Source: Streptomyces xinghaiensis S187 | Lineage (GTDB): Bacteria; Actinomycetota; Actinomycetes; Streptomycetales; Streptomycetaceae | DNA length: 64,000 nucleotides | Assembly (NCBI RefSeq): GCF_000220705.2 | Contig: NZ_CP023202.1 | Location: forward strand, 558,001-622,000 | Direction: 5' to 3' | Shown here: one piece after another, positions 55,601-63,815 of the stretch | How positions within the stretch are numbered: the stretch's first letter is position 1 | How the letters are laid out: every line of letters starts with the position of its first letter | Translations under genes and position numbers: made by a program | Notes under the pieces: generated by a model | What the model saw: only the letters and a program-made list of their open reading frames with translations | What the model was told of the DNA's origin: nothing | The model's database searches: none

Positions 55601-56481
55601 CAGGGTTCCTCCGGGGTGTCGGGGTGGGCGGAACGGCCGGGACGGGGACGGCCGGAGGCCGGATCCGCGGGATCTCGGTGGTGCGCCGCCCCGGCGCCGA
55701 AGTGCGCCGAGAGGGCCGCGCCGACGGCGGAGGGCCGGTCGATGCCGGCGAGGTGGGCGGCGTGGGCGAGTTCGAGCAGATCGGCGCCGGGGATGCCGTC
55801 GGCGAGTTCGCGCGCGTGCTCGGGCGGGGTCGCGGGATCGTCGCGCCCGGCGACGACGAGGGCCGGCACGCCGATGCGGCCGAGCCCGGACCGCAGGTCG
55901 TAGCCGGCGAGAGCGTCGCAGCAGGCGGCATAGCCGTTCCGGTCCGCGGCGGCGAGATCGGCCAGCACGGCGGCCGCGTGCCGGGAGGCGACCGCCCGGT
56001 CCGGGGCGGCGAACCACCGTCCGGGCGTGGCCTCCAGCAGCGCCGCGGTGCCCTTCTCCCTCACCAGCCGCGCCCGTTCGCGCCAGGCCCCGGGCGCGCC
56101 GAACCGGGCGGAGGAGCAGACGAGGGCGAGCGCTTCGACGCGTCCGGGGTGGTGCGCGGCGAGGTGTGCGCCGACCGCGCCGCCGAGGGATATGCCGGCG
56201 TAGCCGAAGCGCGTCCAGCCGTGGTGGTCGGCGAGATCGAGCACCAGACGGGCCAGGTCGGCGACCGTGGTGGCGCCCGGGGTGTCCCAGGACGGCAGGA
56301 GGTCCGCCGGGGAGCCGCCGTGGCCGGGCAGGTCCCAGCGGAGCACACGGCGGGTGCGGGCCAGTTCCGCAGTCTGCGGCTCCCAGACGGCGGTGGAGGT
56401 GCCCAGGGACGGGCCGAGGATCAGCGGTGGCGCGGTCTCCGGGCCGTCGAGCCGGTGGTGTGCGAGCGGCCGGCCGGTCAT
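55600..56481 (-). CDS. pcaD: 3-oxoadipate enol-lactonase (no fused PcaC domain)
   Basis: 293 residues. Alpha/beta hydrolase converting 3-oxoadipate enol-lactone to 3-oxoadipate. Oxyanion/lid region LILGPSLGTSTAVW, nucleophile elbow YAGISLGGAVGA (Ser near residue 97), acid region VVAGRDDPATPPE, and His near HAAHLAGI. In many Streptomyces this enzyme is fused to the decarboxylase PcaC (PcaL type), but here the protein ends in a Pro/Asp/His-rich tail with no carboxymuconolactone decarboxylase domain. Start overlaps the pcaB stop (ATGA). Confidence 0.92.
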   Translation of the reverse strand: MTGRPLAHHRLDGPETAPPLILGPSLGTSTAVWEPQTAELARTRRVLRWDLPGHGGSPADLLPSWDTPGATTVADLARLVLDLADHHGWTRFGYAGISLGGAVGAHLAAHHPGRVEALALVCSSARFGAPGAWRERARLVREKGTAALLEATPGRWFAAPDRAVASRHAAAVLADLAAADRNGYAACCDALAGYDLRSGLGRIGVPALVVAGRDDPATPPEHARELADGIPGADLLELAHAAHLAGIDRPSAVGAALSAHFGAGAAHHRDPADPASGRPRPGRSAHPDTPEEP

Positions 56482-58013
56482 GCCCGTCCCTCCGGCGAGG
56501 ATGCGGACGGCGGGGAGGGCGGGCCCGCGGGGAAGCGGCGGGGCGCGCGGCGCAGGGCGCGGGCGGTGAGCACGGCGGCCTCACCGGTGTAGCCGGTGGG
56601 GTCGGTCAGCTCGCGCAGCCGTTCCTCGGACAGCGCCTCGCGCACGGCGGGTTCCTCGCGGAGCGCCTCCCGCAGGCCGGTCCCGCGCTCGGCGGCACGG
56701 CGGGCCGCGTCGCCGAGCAGGCCGGCCGCTTCCTCACGGCCGAGGAGCGGGGCGAGTTCGGCGGTCAGGCGTTCGGAGACGACGAGTCCGCCGGTGAGGT
56801 CGAGATTGGCGCGCATCCGTTCGGGCCGGACCCGCAGGCCCCCGGCCAGTCCGGCGGCCGCCTCGGCCGCGCCGCCGGTGAGGCGCAGCGCCTCCCGCAG
56901 CGGCTGCCACTCGGCGTGCCAGGCGCCACCGGGCCGCTCGTCCTCGGCGGCGAGCGAGCCGAGCAGGACGGCGGCGAGGGCGGGGACCTGGCGGGCGGCG
57001 GACGCGATGAGCACGGCCCGGGCCGGGTTGGCCTTGTGCGGCATGGCGGAGGAGCCGCCGCCGGTCCCCTCGGCGACCTCGCCGATCTCCGTGCGGGAGA
57101 GCACCAGGACGTCGGCGGCCAGCTTGCCCAGCGCCCCGGCGGTGAAGGCGAGCCCGGCGGCGAGATCGGCGACGGGGGTGCGCAGGGTGTGCCAGGGCAG
57201 TCCGGGCTCGGCGAGGCCGAGTTCGCGCGCGTACTGTGCGGCGATCCGCGTGCCCGCCGCTCCCCCGGTTTCCCCGGTGTCCGCGGCGCCGGTGCCGGCC
57301 GGGTCCGTCCCGTTGTCCGTCCCGTCGTCCGGCCGCGCGTACGCGCCGAAGGCCGCGAGGGTGCCCGCGGCGCCGCCCAGCTGGACCGGGAGGCCGCCGT
57401 CCAGGAGCGCGGCCAGCCGGTCGTGGGCGTCCAGGAGCAGGGAGCGCCAGCCCGCGGCCTTGAGGCCGAAGGTGATGGGCACGGCGTGCTGGGTGAGGGT
57501 GCGGCCGGGCATGGGGGTGGCGCGGTGCCGGTCCGCCAGCCGGCCCAGGGCGTCGATGGCGCGTTCGAGGTCGGCGAGGATCAGCGGCAGCGTCCGTGCG
57601 GCGACCAGCATGGTGGCGGTGTCGAGGATGTCCTGGCTGGTCGCGCCCCGGTGCACATGCGCGGCGGCGTCCGGCGCGGCCTTCCGTACGGCGGCGGTCA
57701 GTTCGCGGACGAGGGGGATGACGGGGTTGCCGCCGGAGCGGGCGCGCAGGGCGAGGTCCCGCACGTCGAACGCGCCTTCGCGCACGGCGCGGTCCACGGC
57801 GCCGGCCGCCTCCTCCGGGGCGAGGCCGAGCGCCGCCTGGGCGCGGGTGAGCGCGGCCTCGGCGTCGAGCAGGGCGGCGAGCCAGGCCCGGTCGCCGGTG
57901 GCCGCCTCGGCGGCAGTACCGGCCCGGACCGGGGAGAGCAGCCCCGTGTCGTCTCCGGCGCCGGGCCGCGCCGGCCGGGGTCCGGCGGGGGCCGCGGAAT
58001 CAGGCGAAGTCAA
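56478..58013 (-). CDS. pcaB: 3-carboxy-cis,cis-muconate cycloisomerase
   Basis: 511 residues from TTG 58013, which overlaps the pcaG end by 14 nt and has GGGGGAG upstream; no ATG or GTG gives a full-length protein. Fumarase/aspartase superfamily: HVHRGATSQDILDTATM in the first conserved region and the signature GSSAMPHKANPARAV near residue 317. Cyclises 3-carboxymuconate to 4-carboxymuconolactone. An unusual Asp/Gly/Thr-rich insertion (about 57265-57345) sits between the second and third conserved regions. Confidence 0.93.
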   Translation of the reverse strand: MTSPDSAAPAGPRPARPGAGDDTGLLSPVRAGTAAEAATGDRAWLAALLDAEAALTRAQAALGLAPEEAAGAVDRAVREGAFDVRDLALRARSGGNPVIPLVRELTAAVRKAAPDAAAHVHRGATSQDILDTATMLVAARTLPLILADLERAIDALGRLADRHRATPMPGRTLTQHAVPITFGLKAAGWRSLLLDAHDRLAALLDGGLPVQLGGAAGTLAAFGAYARPDDGTDNGTDPAGTGAADTGETGGAAGTRIAAQYARELGLAEPGLPWHTLRTPVADLAAGLAFTAGALGKLAADVLVLSRTEIGEVAEGTGGGSSAMPHKANPARAVLIASAARQVPALAAVLLGSLAAEDERPGGAWHAEWQPLREALRLTGGAAEAAAGLAGGLRVRPERMRANLDLTGGLVVSERLTAELAPLLGREEAAGLLGDAARRAAERGTGLREALREEPAVREALSEERLRELTDPTGYTGEAAVLTARALRRAPRRFPAGPPSPPSASSPEGRA

Positions 58014-58578
58014 GGAAGACCGTCTCCCCCTCGCCCTGCAGGCGGATGTCGAAGCGGTGGGTGCGGTGCCTGCCCTCCTCCGGCAGCGCGAGCAGCGTCG
58101 CCCTGCGCTCGGCCGGCAGCGTGGAGAGCAGTCCGTCGTCCGGATCGTCGCGCAGATAGGCACGGGTGAACAGATGGTGCAGCAGGCCGCGCGCGAAGAC
58201 GCACACGGACAGGTAGGGCGCGCCGCCGGGCGGCAGCGTCCGCAGCGTGTAGTGCCCGTCGGCGTCGGTGGGGACGCGGGCGAATCCGGTGAACTCGACG
58301 CCGTCCCGGCCGAGGACCGCCCCGGTGACGGGGTCGCGCCGCAGCGAGCCGGGGGCGCCGGACGGTGAGCCGTCGGGCCCGGCCTGCCAGAACTCCAGCA
58401 GGGCGTCGGGGACGGCCGCGCCGGCCCCGTCGAGCACCCGGCCGTGGAGGGTGACGGTGTCGGGGTGGCCGGGTGGTGCCACGTCGCCGCCGCCGGTGAA
58501 GGGCAGCGCGTAGCCGAAGAAGGGGCCGACGGTCTGGGAGGGTGTGGGCGGCAGGGCCCGGGGCGGTGTGCTGCTCAT
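58000..58578 (-). CDS. pcaG: Protocatechuate 3,4-dioxygenase alpha subunit
   Basis: 192 residues. Non-catalytic alpha chain of the intradiol dioxygenase, with SQTVGPFFGYALPF near the start, ALLEFWQAGPDGSP, and FDIRLQGEGETVFLDF at the end. It pairs with the beta subunit encoded just upstream to cleave protocatechuate to 3-carboxy-cis,cis-muconate. Its ATG overlaps the pcaH stop (ATGA), so the two subunits are made in step. Confidence 0.95.
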   Translation of the reverse strand: MSSTPPRALPPTPSQTVGPFFGYALPFTGGGDVAPPGHPDTVTLHGRVLDGAGAAVPDALLEFWQAGPDGSPSGAPGSLRRDPVTGAVLGRDGVEFTGFARVPTDADGHYTLRTLPPGGAPYLSVCVFARGLLHHLFTRAYLRDDPDDGLLSTLPAERRATLLALPEEGRHRTHRFDIRLQGEGETVFLDFA

Positions 58579-59423
58579 GAGCGGCCTTCCTCGATCCAGG
58601 TGGCGGAGGGTCCGTCGAGGACGATGTCCCAGCGATAGCCCAGGGACCACTCGGGCCGGGACAGCCCGTGGTCGTAGGTGGCGACGAGCCGTTCGCGCGC
58701 GGCTGTGTCGGTGACGGATGCCAGGATCGGGTCGTACGGGAAGAGGGGGTCGCCCGGGAAGTACATCTGGGTGATCAGGCGCTGGGTGAAGGCGGTGCCG
58801 AAGAGCGAGAAGTGGATGTGCGCGGGGCGCCAGGCGTTGAGGTGGTTCCGCCAGGGATAGGGGCCGGGCTTGATGGTGGTGAAGGTGTAGGTGCCGTGGT
58901 CGTCGGTCAGGCAGCGGCCGACGCCGGTGAAGTGGGGGTCGAGGGGTGCCGGGTGCTGGTCGCGCTGGTGCGCGTAGCGGCCGGAGGCGTTGGCCTGCCA
59001 GACCTCGACGAGCTGGTTGCGCACGGGGCGGCCGCCGCTGTCGAGCACCCGTCCGGTGACGGTGATGCGCTCGCCCAGCGGCTCGCCGCGGTGCTGCCGG
59101 GTGAGGTCGGCGTCGAGTTCGGTGACGTCGGTGGGGCCGAAGACGGGCCCGTGCAGTTCGACGGTCTCCGGATCGCCGTTCACGGCGACGAGCGGCTCCT
59201 TGGGGTGGCGCAGGCCGCTGCTGCGGTAGGGGCGGAAGTCGCGCGGCGGGTGGTGCGCGGGGGGCGCGCCCCCGGCGCGGGCCTTCTCGTAGGCCGCGTG
59301 CAGCCCGGCGATCTCCCGGTCGATGTCGGCCTGGACCAGCGGCGGCTGAGCGGGAGGTGTCACCGTCTCGGACGCCGACGCGGACGCGGGCGACGGCACC
59401 GGCGCGGGGTGGGACAGCTTCAT
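58575..59423 (-). CDS. pcaH: Protocatechuate 3,4-dioxygenase beta subunit
   Basis: 282 residues; ATG 59423 follows AGGAGA. Iron(III)-bearing subunit of the intradiol dioxygenase. Ligands are visible as Tyr in NASGRYAHQRD, Tyr in KPGPYPWRNHL, and the two His of WRPAHIHFSLFG. LVEVWQANASG is the family signature. The first 25 residues (Ala/Pro/Ser-rich) extend beyond typical homologs. It follows the pcaIJ genes after 148 bp in the same direction. Confidence 0.96.
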   Translation of the reverse strand: MKLSHPAPVPSPASASASETVTPPAQPPLVQADIDREIAGLHAAYEKARAGGAPPAHHPPRDFRPYRSSGLRHPKEPLVAVNGDPETVELHGPVFGPTDVTELDADLTRQHRGEPLGERITVTGRVLDSGGRPVRNQLVEVWQANASGRYAHQRDQHPAPLDPHFTGVGRCLTDDHGTYTFTTIKPGPYPWRNHLNAWRPAHIHFSLFGTAFTQRLITQMYFPGDPLFPYDPILASVTDTAARERLVATYDHGLSRPEWSLGYRWDIVLDGPSATWIEEGRS

Positions 59424-59571
59424 GCGGACGTCTCCTGGAGGTGCGGGATGGGACGGGCACCGGTGGGCGCGGTGCCCCGGAGGCGGGGGCGGTCCCCGGG
59501 CCCGGTCCGTGTGCCGGCGCCGGCCGGGCGGAGCGCTCCGGCCGCCGGCGGGGTGCGGGGCACCGGGCGGT

Positions 59572-60393
59572 TCACGCGGCGCTCCGTCCGGCGGCTTTCA
59601 GGGCGCGCAGGGTGCCCAGTTCGGCGTCCGTCGGCGGCGCGGTGGTGACCGGCGTCGCGGCGACGCGCAGGTCCCAGCCGGTGGCGGCGCGGACGCGTTC
59701 GGCGGTGACTCCGGGGTGGAGGTCGGTGAGGACGAGCTCGGCCGTCTCCGGGTCGGGACGCAGGATGCCGAGGTCGGTGATGACGGCGGTCGGTCCGGCG
59801 CCGCGGAGCCCGAGCCGTTCCCGGTCGCCGGGCCCGGTGCCGTGGCCGACGGTGGTGGTGAAGTCGAGTTTCCGTACGAAGTTGCGGGTGGAGTGGCGGA
59901 GCACCATCAGCACCCGTCCGCAGTTGGCGGCGATCTCGGGTGCGCCGCCGGCCCCGGGCAGCCGTCCTTCGGGACGGTCCGGTCCACGGTCCACGGCGGT
60001 GGTGTTGATGTTCGCGAAGCGGTCGACCTGGGCGGCTCCGAGGAAGCCGACGTCGATGCGCCCGGCCTGGAGCCAGTAGTTGAAGATCTCCGGTACGGAG
60101 ACCACCGCGTCGGCCGTGTCGGCGAGTTCGCCGTCCCCGATCGAGAGCGGCAGCCGGGTCGGCTTGGAGCCGAGGGTGCCGGACTCGTAGATCAGGACGA
60201 GGTCCGGGTTGGCGGTGTGCCGGGCGAGGTTGGCGGCGGTGCTGGGGAGCCCGATGCCGACGAAGCAGGTGCGGGCGCCGGAGAGGGCACGCGCGGCGTT
60301 GACCGTCATCAACTCGTCGGAGGTCCAGCCGGCCGGCGTGCCCGGGGCGCCGGCCGGGGCGGTGGCGCCGGCCGGGGTGGCGTCAGTGGTCAT
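59572..60393 (-). CDS. pcaJ: 3-oxoadipate CoA-transferase subunit B
   Basis: 273 residues. Beta subunit of a family I CoA-transferase, activating 3-oxoadipate with CoA from succinyl-CoA. The catalytic Glu lies in LVLIYESGTLGSKP (ESG in place of the common ENG), and GFLGAAQVDRFANINTT is the characteristic loop. An Ala/Pro/Gly-rich N-terminus precedes SGARTCFVGIGLPS. Its ATG overlaps the pcaI stop (ATGA). Confidence 0.93.
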   Translation of the reverse strand: MTTDATPAGATAPAGAPGTPAGWTSDELMTVNAARALSGARTCFVGIGLPSTAANLARHTANPDLVLIYESGTLGSKPTRLPLSIGDGELADTADAVVSVPEIFNYWLQAGRIDVGFLGAAQVDRFANINTTAVDRGPDRPEGRLPGAGGAPEIAANCGRVLMVLRHSTRNFVRKLDFTTTVGHGTGPGDRERLGLRGAGPTAVITDLGILRPDPETAELVLTDLHPGVTAERVRAATGWDLRVAATPVTTAPPTDAELGTLRALKAAGRSAA

Positions 60394-61208
60394 CGCGGCT
60401 CGCTCCTGTCGTACACGTGGTCCTTCATCCAGGCCAGGAAGGCGTCGCGGTCCCGGGAGACCGGGTCCCAGGCCGCGTAGGCGTCGTTGTCCCGGACGGA
60501 GTAGCCGGCGGCATACGAGGGGTGGGCGCCGCCGGGGACGTGGGCGACGGCCGTGACGACCCAGCCGGGCAGGACGATGCCGCGGGGCCGGGGCTCCAGC
60601 GTCTCCACGATCTCCTCGACGGTCACCAGCACCCGCCGCGCGGCGAGCGCGGCTTCCTTCTGCACGCCCGTCAGGCCCCAGAGCTGGACGTTGCCGGCGC
60701 GGTCGGCCTGCTGGGCGTGGATGACGGTGACATCGGGGTTGAGGGCCCGTACGGCGGCCAGTTCCTCGCCGGTGAAGGGGCAGGTGACGGTGGAGACCGT
60801 GTCCGTGCGGGTGGCCAGGTCGCTGCCCCGGTAGCCGCGCAGCACGGCGAAGGGCAGTCCGGATGCGCCGGCGACATAGCGGTTGGCCATGCCGGCGTGG
60901 CTGTGCTCGTCCAGTTCGAGGGGGCGCGGCCAGCCGTTCTCGACGGCGTCGCGGAAGCGGTGCAGGGAGCCGACGCCGGGGTTGCCTCCCCAGGAGAAGA
61001 CGAGCTTCCTCACCAGTCCCGCACCGATGAGCTGGTCGTAGACGACGTCCGGTGTCATCCGGACCAGCGTGAGGTCGGTGATGCCCTGCCGGATGACCTC
61101 GTGCGCGGCGGCGAACGGGATCAGATGCGTGAACCCCTCCATCGCCACGGTGTCACCGTCGTGGATGAGCTCTGCGACGGCGTCGTGCAGGGTGCGGATT
61201 TCTGCCAT
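60390..61208 (-). CDS. pcaI: 3-oxoadipate CoA-transferase subunit A, first gene of the pca operon
   Basis: 272 residues. Alpha subunit of the CoA-transferase, with VAMEGFTHLIPFAAAHEVIR at the N-terminus and the glycine-rich WGGNPGVGSLHRF. Pairs with PcaJ. ATG 61208 has GAGAGGG close upstream. A -10-like TATCAT sits about 40 bp before the start, and an inverted repeat lies between it and the gene, so this is where the divergent IclR-type protein is expected to act on the operon. Confidence 0.93.
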   Translation of the reverse strand: MAEIRTLHDAVAELIHDGDTVAMEGFTHLIPFAAAHEVIRQGITDLTLVRMTPDVVYDQLIGAGLVRKLVFSWGGNPGVGSLHRFRDAVENGWPRPLELDEHSHAGMANRYVAGASGLPFAVLRGYRGSDLATRTDTVSTVTCPFTGEELAAVRALNPDVTVIHAQQADRAGNVQLWGLTGVQKEAALAARRVLVTVEEIVETLEPRPRGIVLPGWVVTAVAHVPGGAHPSYAAGYSVRDNDAYAAWDPVSRDRDAFLAWMKDHVYDRSEPR

Positions 61209-61218
61209 GCCCTCTCAC

Positions 61219-61248
61219 TTGTTCGCCGGGTGAACTTTCGTTCATAAT
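61219..61248 (+). promoter_or_regulatory. Operator/promoter region between pcaI and the IclR-type regulator
   Basis: A perfect inverted repeat TGAAC-TTTC-GTTCA (61231-61244) overlaps a second GTTC-n7-GAAC (61221-61235). It lies between TTGTTC (61219-61224) and CATAAT (61243-61248), an 18-nt spaced promoter for the rightward regulator gene, and directly downstream of the leftward pcaI -10-like box. One bound protein could therefore govern both directions. Confidence 0.5.
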
Positions 61249-61351
61249 GATACCGAGGTCGAGTCTCCGTCCCGCGCGCACCGCTGTCAACGGTCACGAC
61301 CGGATCCCGGCCCGCAGCCTCCGCACCACCCCCACGGAGAGGAGACCGGCC

Positions 61352-62887
61352 ATGACCGGCGACGACACCACCGCGGCGGTCACCGGCACCATGCCGGTGA
61401 CCGGTCCGCTGGAACGCGGCCTCACCGTGATCCGCGCGATGACCGCGTCCGGCAGCCGGCGGCTGCGCCCCAGCGACCTCGTGCACGCCACCGGACTGGC
61501 CCGCGCCACCGTCGACCGGGTCGTGGGCACCCTCCTCCACCTCGGACTGCTCCGCACAACGGGCCGGGACATCGAGCTCTCGCCCCGGCTCATGCGGTTC
61601 GGCAACGCCTATCTGGCGAGCTGCGGCGTGGCCGACGCGCTCCAGCCGTTCGCCGAGCTGATCGCCGACGAGCTCGACGAGTCGGTGTCGGTCGCGGTGC
61701 CGGACGGCGACGGCGTCCGCTTCGTCGCGCAGGTGATCCGCCGCCGCGCCATGACCCCCGTCTTCCGCATCGGCGACCTGCTGCCCGCGGACCGCTGCGC
61801 GGCGGGCATGGTCACCGGCCCGGAGAGCCCCGAGTGGGCCGTGGACGACCAGCGGATGGAGCAGGGCCTGATCGCCGTGGCCGTGCCCGTACGGGACGCG
61901 GAGGGCCGGCCGGCCTGCGGCATCAGCGTGGTCAGCAACACCGGACGGCACACCGCCGCCTCCCTCACCGCCACCGCGCTCCCCCGGCTGCGCGCCCTGC
62001 TGCCCGCCATGGAGGCCGCCCTGTCCGAGGCCCGCGACCGCCCCCCGCGCCCCGGCGCCGGTACGGCCCCGGACACGCCCCTGCCCGACGCCAAACGGGA
62101 GCTCGGCGCGGGCTTCCTGCAGTCACTGGCCCGCGGCCTGGACGTCCTCGCCGCCCTGGGCGCCGGCCCGCGCGGACTCACCCTCTCCGAGACGGCCGAG
62201 GCCGTCGGCCAGCCCCGGGCCACCGCCCGCCGCGCCCTGCTCTCCCTCGAACACCTCGGCTACGTCCACTCCGCCGACCGGCGCTTCCGGCTGCTTCCCC
62301 GGGTGCTGGAGCTCGGCTACGCACCGCTGTCCGGGCTGAGCTTCACCGAGGTCGTGCAGCCCCATCTGGAGGACCTGGCCGCCCGTGTGCGCGAATCCGC
62401 CTCCGTGGCCGTCCTCGACGGACAGGACATCCGCTACATCGCCCGGGTCCCCGCCTACCGGATCATGAGCGTCAACATCACCATCGGCACCCGCTTCCCC
62501 GCGACCCCCACTTCCATGGGCCGGATCCTGCTGGCCGGCCTGCCCCCCGAGGAGCGCGCCGCGCGGCTCTCCGCCGGGACACCGCCGCGCTTCACCGGCC
62601 GGACCGTCACCGACCCCGCCGAACTCGGCCGCATCCTCGACCGGGTGGCCTCGGAGGGCTACGCCCTGGTCGACGAGGAACTGGAGGAGGGCCTCCGCTC
62701 CCTGGCCGTCCCGGTACGGGGCCGCGACGGCCGGCCCGTGGCGGCGCTCAACGTCTCCACCCACACCGGCCGCGGCACGGCCGAGGAGTCCCGGGCCGCG
62801 CTGCTGCCCGCCCTGCGCGAGACGGCCGCCCGCATCAGCGAGGACCTGGCCACCGCCTTCGAACGCCGCCCACTCCGCCTGCCCTGA
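61352..62887 (+). CDS. Tandem IclR-family regulator (two IclR units in one chain), likely pca regulator
   Basis: 511 residues from ATG 61352 with GGAGAGGAGA upstream. The N-terminal unit has a winged helix (RPSDLVHATGLARATVDRVV) and effector domain (residues about 80-235). A second complete unit follows with LTLSETAEAVGQPRATARRA and its own effector domain including YIARVPAYRIMSVNI and GTRFPATPTSMGRILLA. A usual IclR protein is about 250 residues, so this is a duplication-fusion. Position next to pca suggests a PcaU/PcaR-like role sensing protocatechuate or 3-oxoadipate. Confidence 0.93.
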   Translation: MTGDDTTAAVTGTMPVTGPLERGLTVIRAMTASGSRRLRPSDLVHATGLARATVDRVVGTLLHLGLLRTTGRDIELSPRLMRFGNAYLASCGVADALQPFAELIADELDESVSVAVPDGDGVRFVAQVIRRRAMTPVFRIGDLLPADRCAAGMVTGPESPEWAVDDQRMEQGLIAVAVPVRDAEGRPACGISVVSNTGRHTAASLTATALPRLRALLPAMEAALSEARDRPPRPGAGTAPDTPLPDAKRELGAGFLQSLARGLDVLAALGAGPRGLTLSETAEAVGQPRATARRALLSLEHLGYVHSADRRFRLLPRVLELGYAPLSGLSFTEVVQPHLEDLAARVRESASVAVLDGQDIRYIARVPAYRIMSVNITIGTRFPATPTSMGRILLAGLPPEERAARLSAGTPPRFTGRTVTDPAELGRILDRVASEGYALVDEELEEGLRSLAVPVRGRDGRPVAALNVSTHTGRGTAEESRAALLPALRETAARISEDLATAFERRPLRLP

Positions 62888-62946
62888 CCCGGCGCCCGCG
62901 TCACGCCTCCGCACCCGGCCGCCACCGCGCCGCAGATCCCGCACGG

Positions 62947-62980
62947 CTGAGCGCCGTCCCGGGCCGCCCGGGGCGCTCAG
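62947..62980. terminator. Bidirectional terminator between regulator and PIG-L gene
   Basis: Perfect 9-bp arms CTGAGCGCC / GGCGCTCAG around a 16-nt GC loop, between converging genes; the right arm covers the PIG-L stop codon. Confidence 0.6.
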
Positions 62981-63729
62981 CGGGGGAAAACCTCGAAGAC
63001 CGCGGCCGGGCGGCCGCCGAAGCGGAGGGAAGCGGCCTCGGCGTTGCCGGTCAGAAAGGCGCGGGCGTAGCTTTCCGGATCCTCGTCCGTCAGTCCCTCG
63101 ATATAGGCCCGGTGCGCCAGCAGGGACCGCACGCCCTTCTCCAGCCCGTCGGTCACGTCGACCGCGTGGGTCGGCCGCGGGGAGGCGGCGACGGCGACCC
63201 AGCGCACCCCGTCCCAGGGCTGGAGCCCCCGCTCGGTCAGTTCGGGGAAGATCCAGCGGTTGCCGGCGTCGCCCACCGCGTCCAGGGTGGCCAGCCCGAC
63301 CGCCCGGTGGTCCGGGGTATTCCAGAAGGTGCCGCCGAAGGTCTCGCGGTGGTTGAGGGTGAGCACCAGCTCCGGCCGGTGCCGCCGGATCGCGGCCGCG
63401 ATGTCCCGGCGCAGCGCCGTGCCGTACTCGATCACCCCGTCCGGGTAGCCGTCGAGGAACTCCACCGACGACACCCCGACCACGGCCGCGCTCTCCCGCT
63501 GCTCCCGCTCGCGCAGCGGCGCGCAGTCCGCGGGTGCCATCCCGTCGATGCCCGCCTCGCCACGGGTGACCAGCAGGTACGACACCTCCGCGCCCCGGTC
63601 GACCCAGCCCGCGATGGCCGCGGCGGCCCCGTATTCGAGATCGTCCGGGTGGGCGACGACCGCCAGGCAGCGTTCCCAGGACTCCGGGAAGGCCGCGAGC
63701 TGCTCCGCCGTCTCCGGTTCTTCCGTCAT
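62977..63729 (-). CDS. PIG-L family (LmbE-like) zinc deacetylase
   Basis: 250 residues from ATG 63729 with GGGGAGACC upstream. The zinc motif AVVAHPDDLEYG (about residues 25-35) and the downstream NHRETFGGTFWNTPDHRAVG provide the His/Asp ligands of the PIG-L/LmbE fold. Members deacetylate GlcNAc-type conjugates such as mycothiol precursors or antibiotic intermediates; the substrate here is not evident from neighbours. Confidence 0.93.
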   Translation of the reverse strand: MTEEPETAEQLAAFPESWERCLAVVAHPDDLEYGAAAAIAGWVDRGAEVSYLLVTRGEAGIDGMAPADCAPLREREQRESAAVVGVSSVEFLDGYPDGVIEYGTALRRDIAAAIRRHRPELVLTLNHRETFGGTFWNTPDHRAVGLATLDAVGDAGNRWIFPELTERGLQPWDGVRWVAVAASPRPTHAVDVTDGLEKGVRSLLAHRAYIEGLTDEDPESYARAFLTGNAEAASLRFGGRPAAVFEVFPR

Positions 63730-63815
63730 CAAGGTCTCCCCATCTGTTGTCGAAGCCGCAATGCGCCGCCACGATGGTGACACTCCGCTCCGCTCATCCA
63801 TTCCGGGAAGCCGCC

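Noticed and set aside
61247..61290. Minus-strand TTGACA (61285-61290) as the -35 of pcaI
   Set aside because: It is 32 bp from the only good -10-like box, so spacing does not fit.
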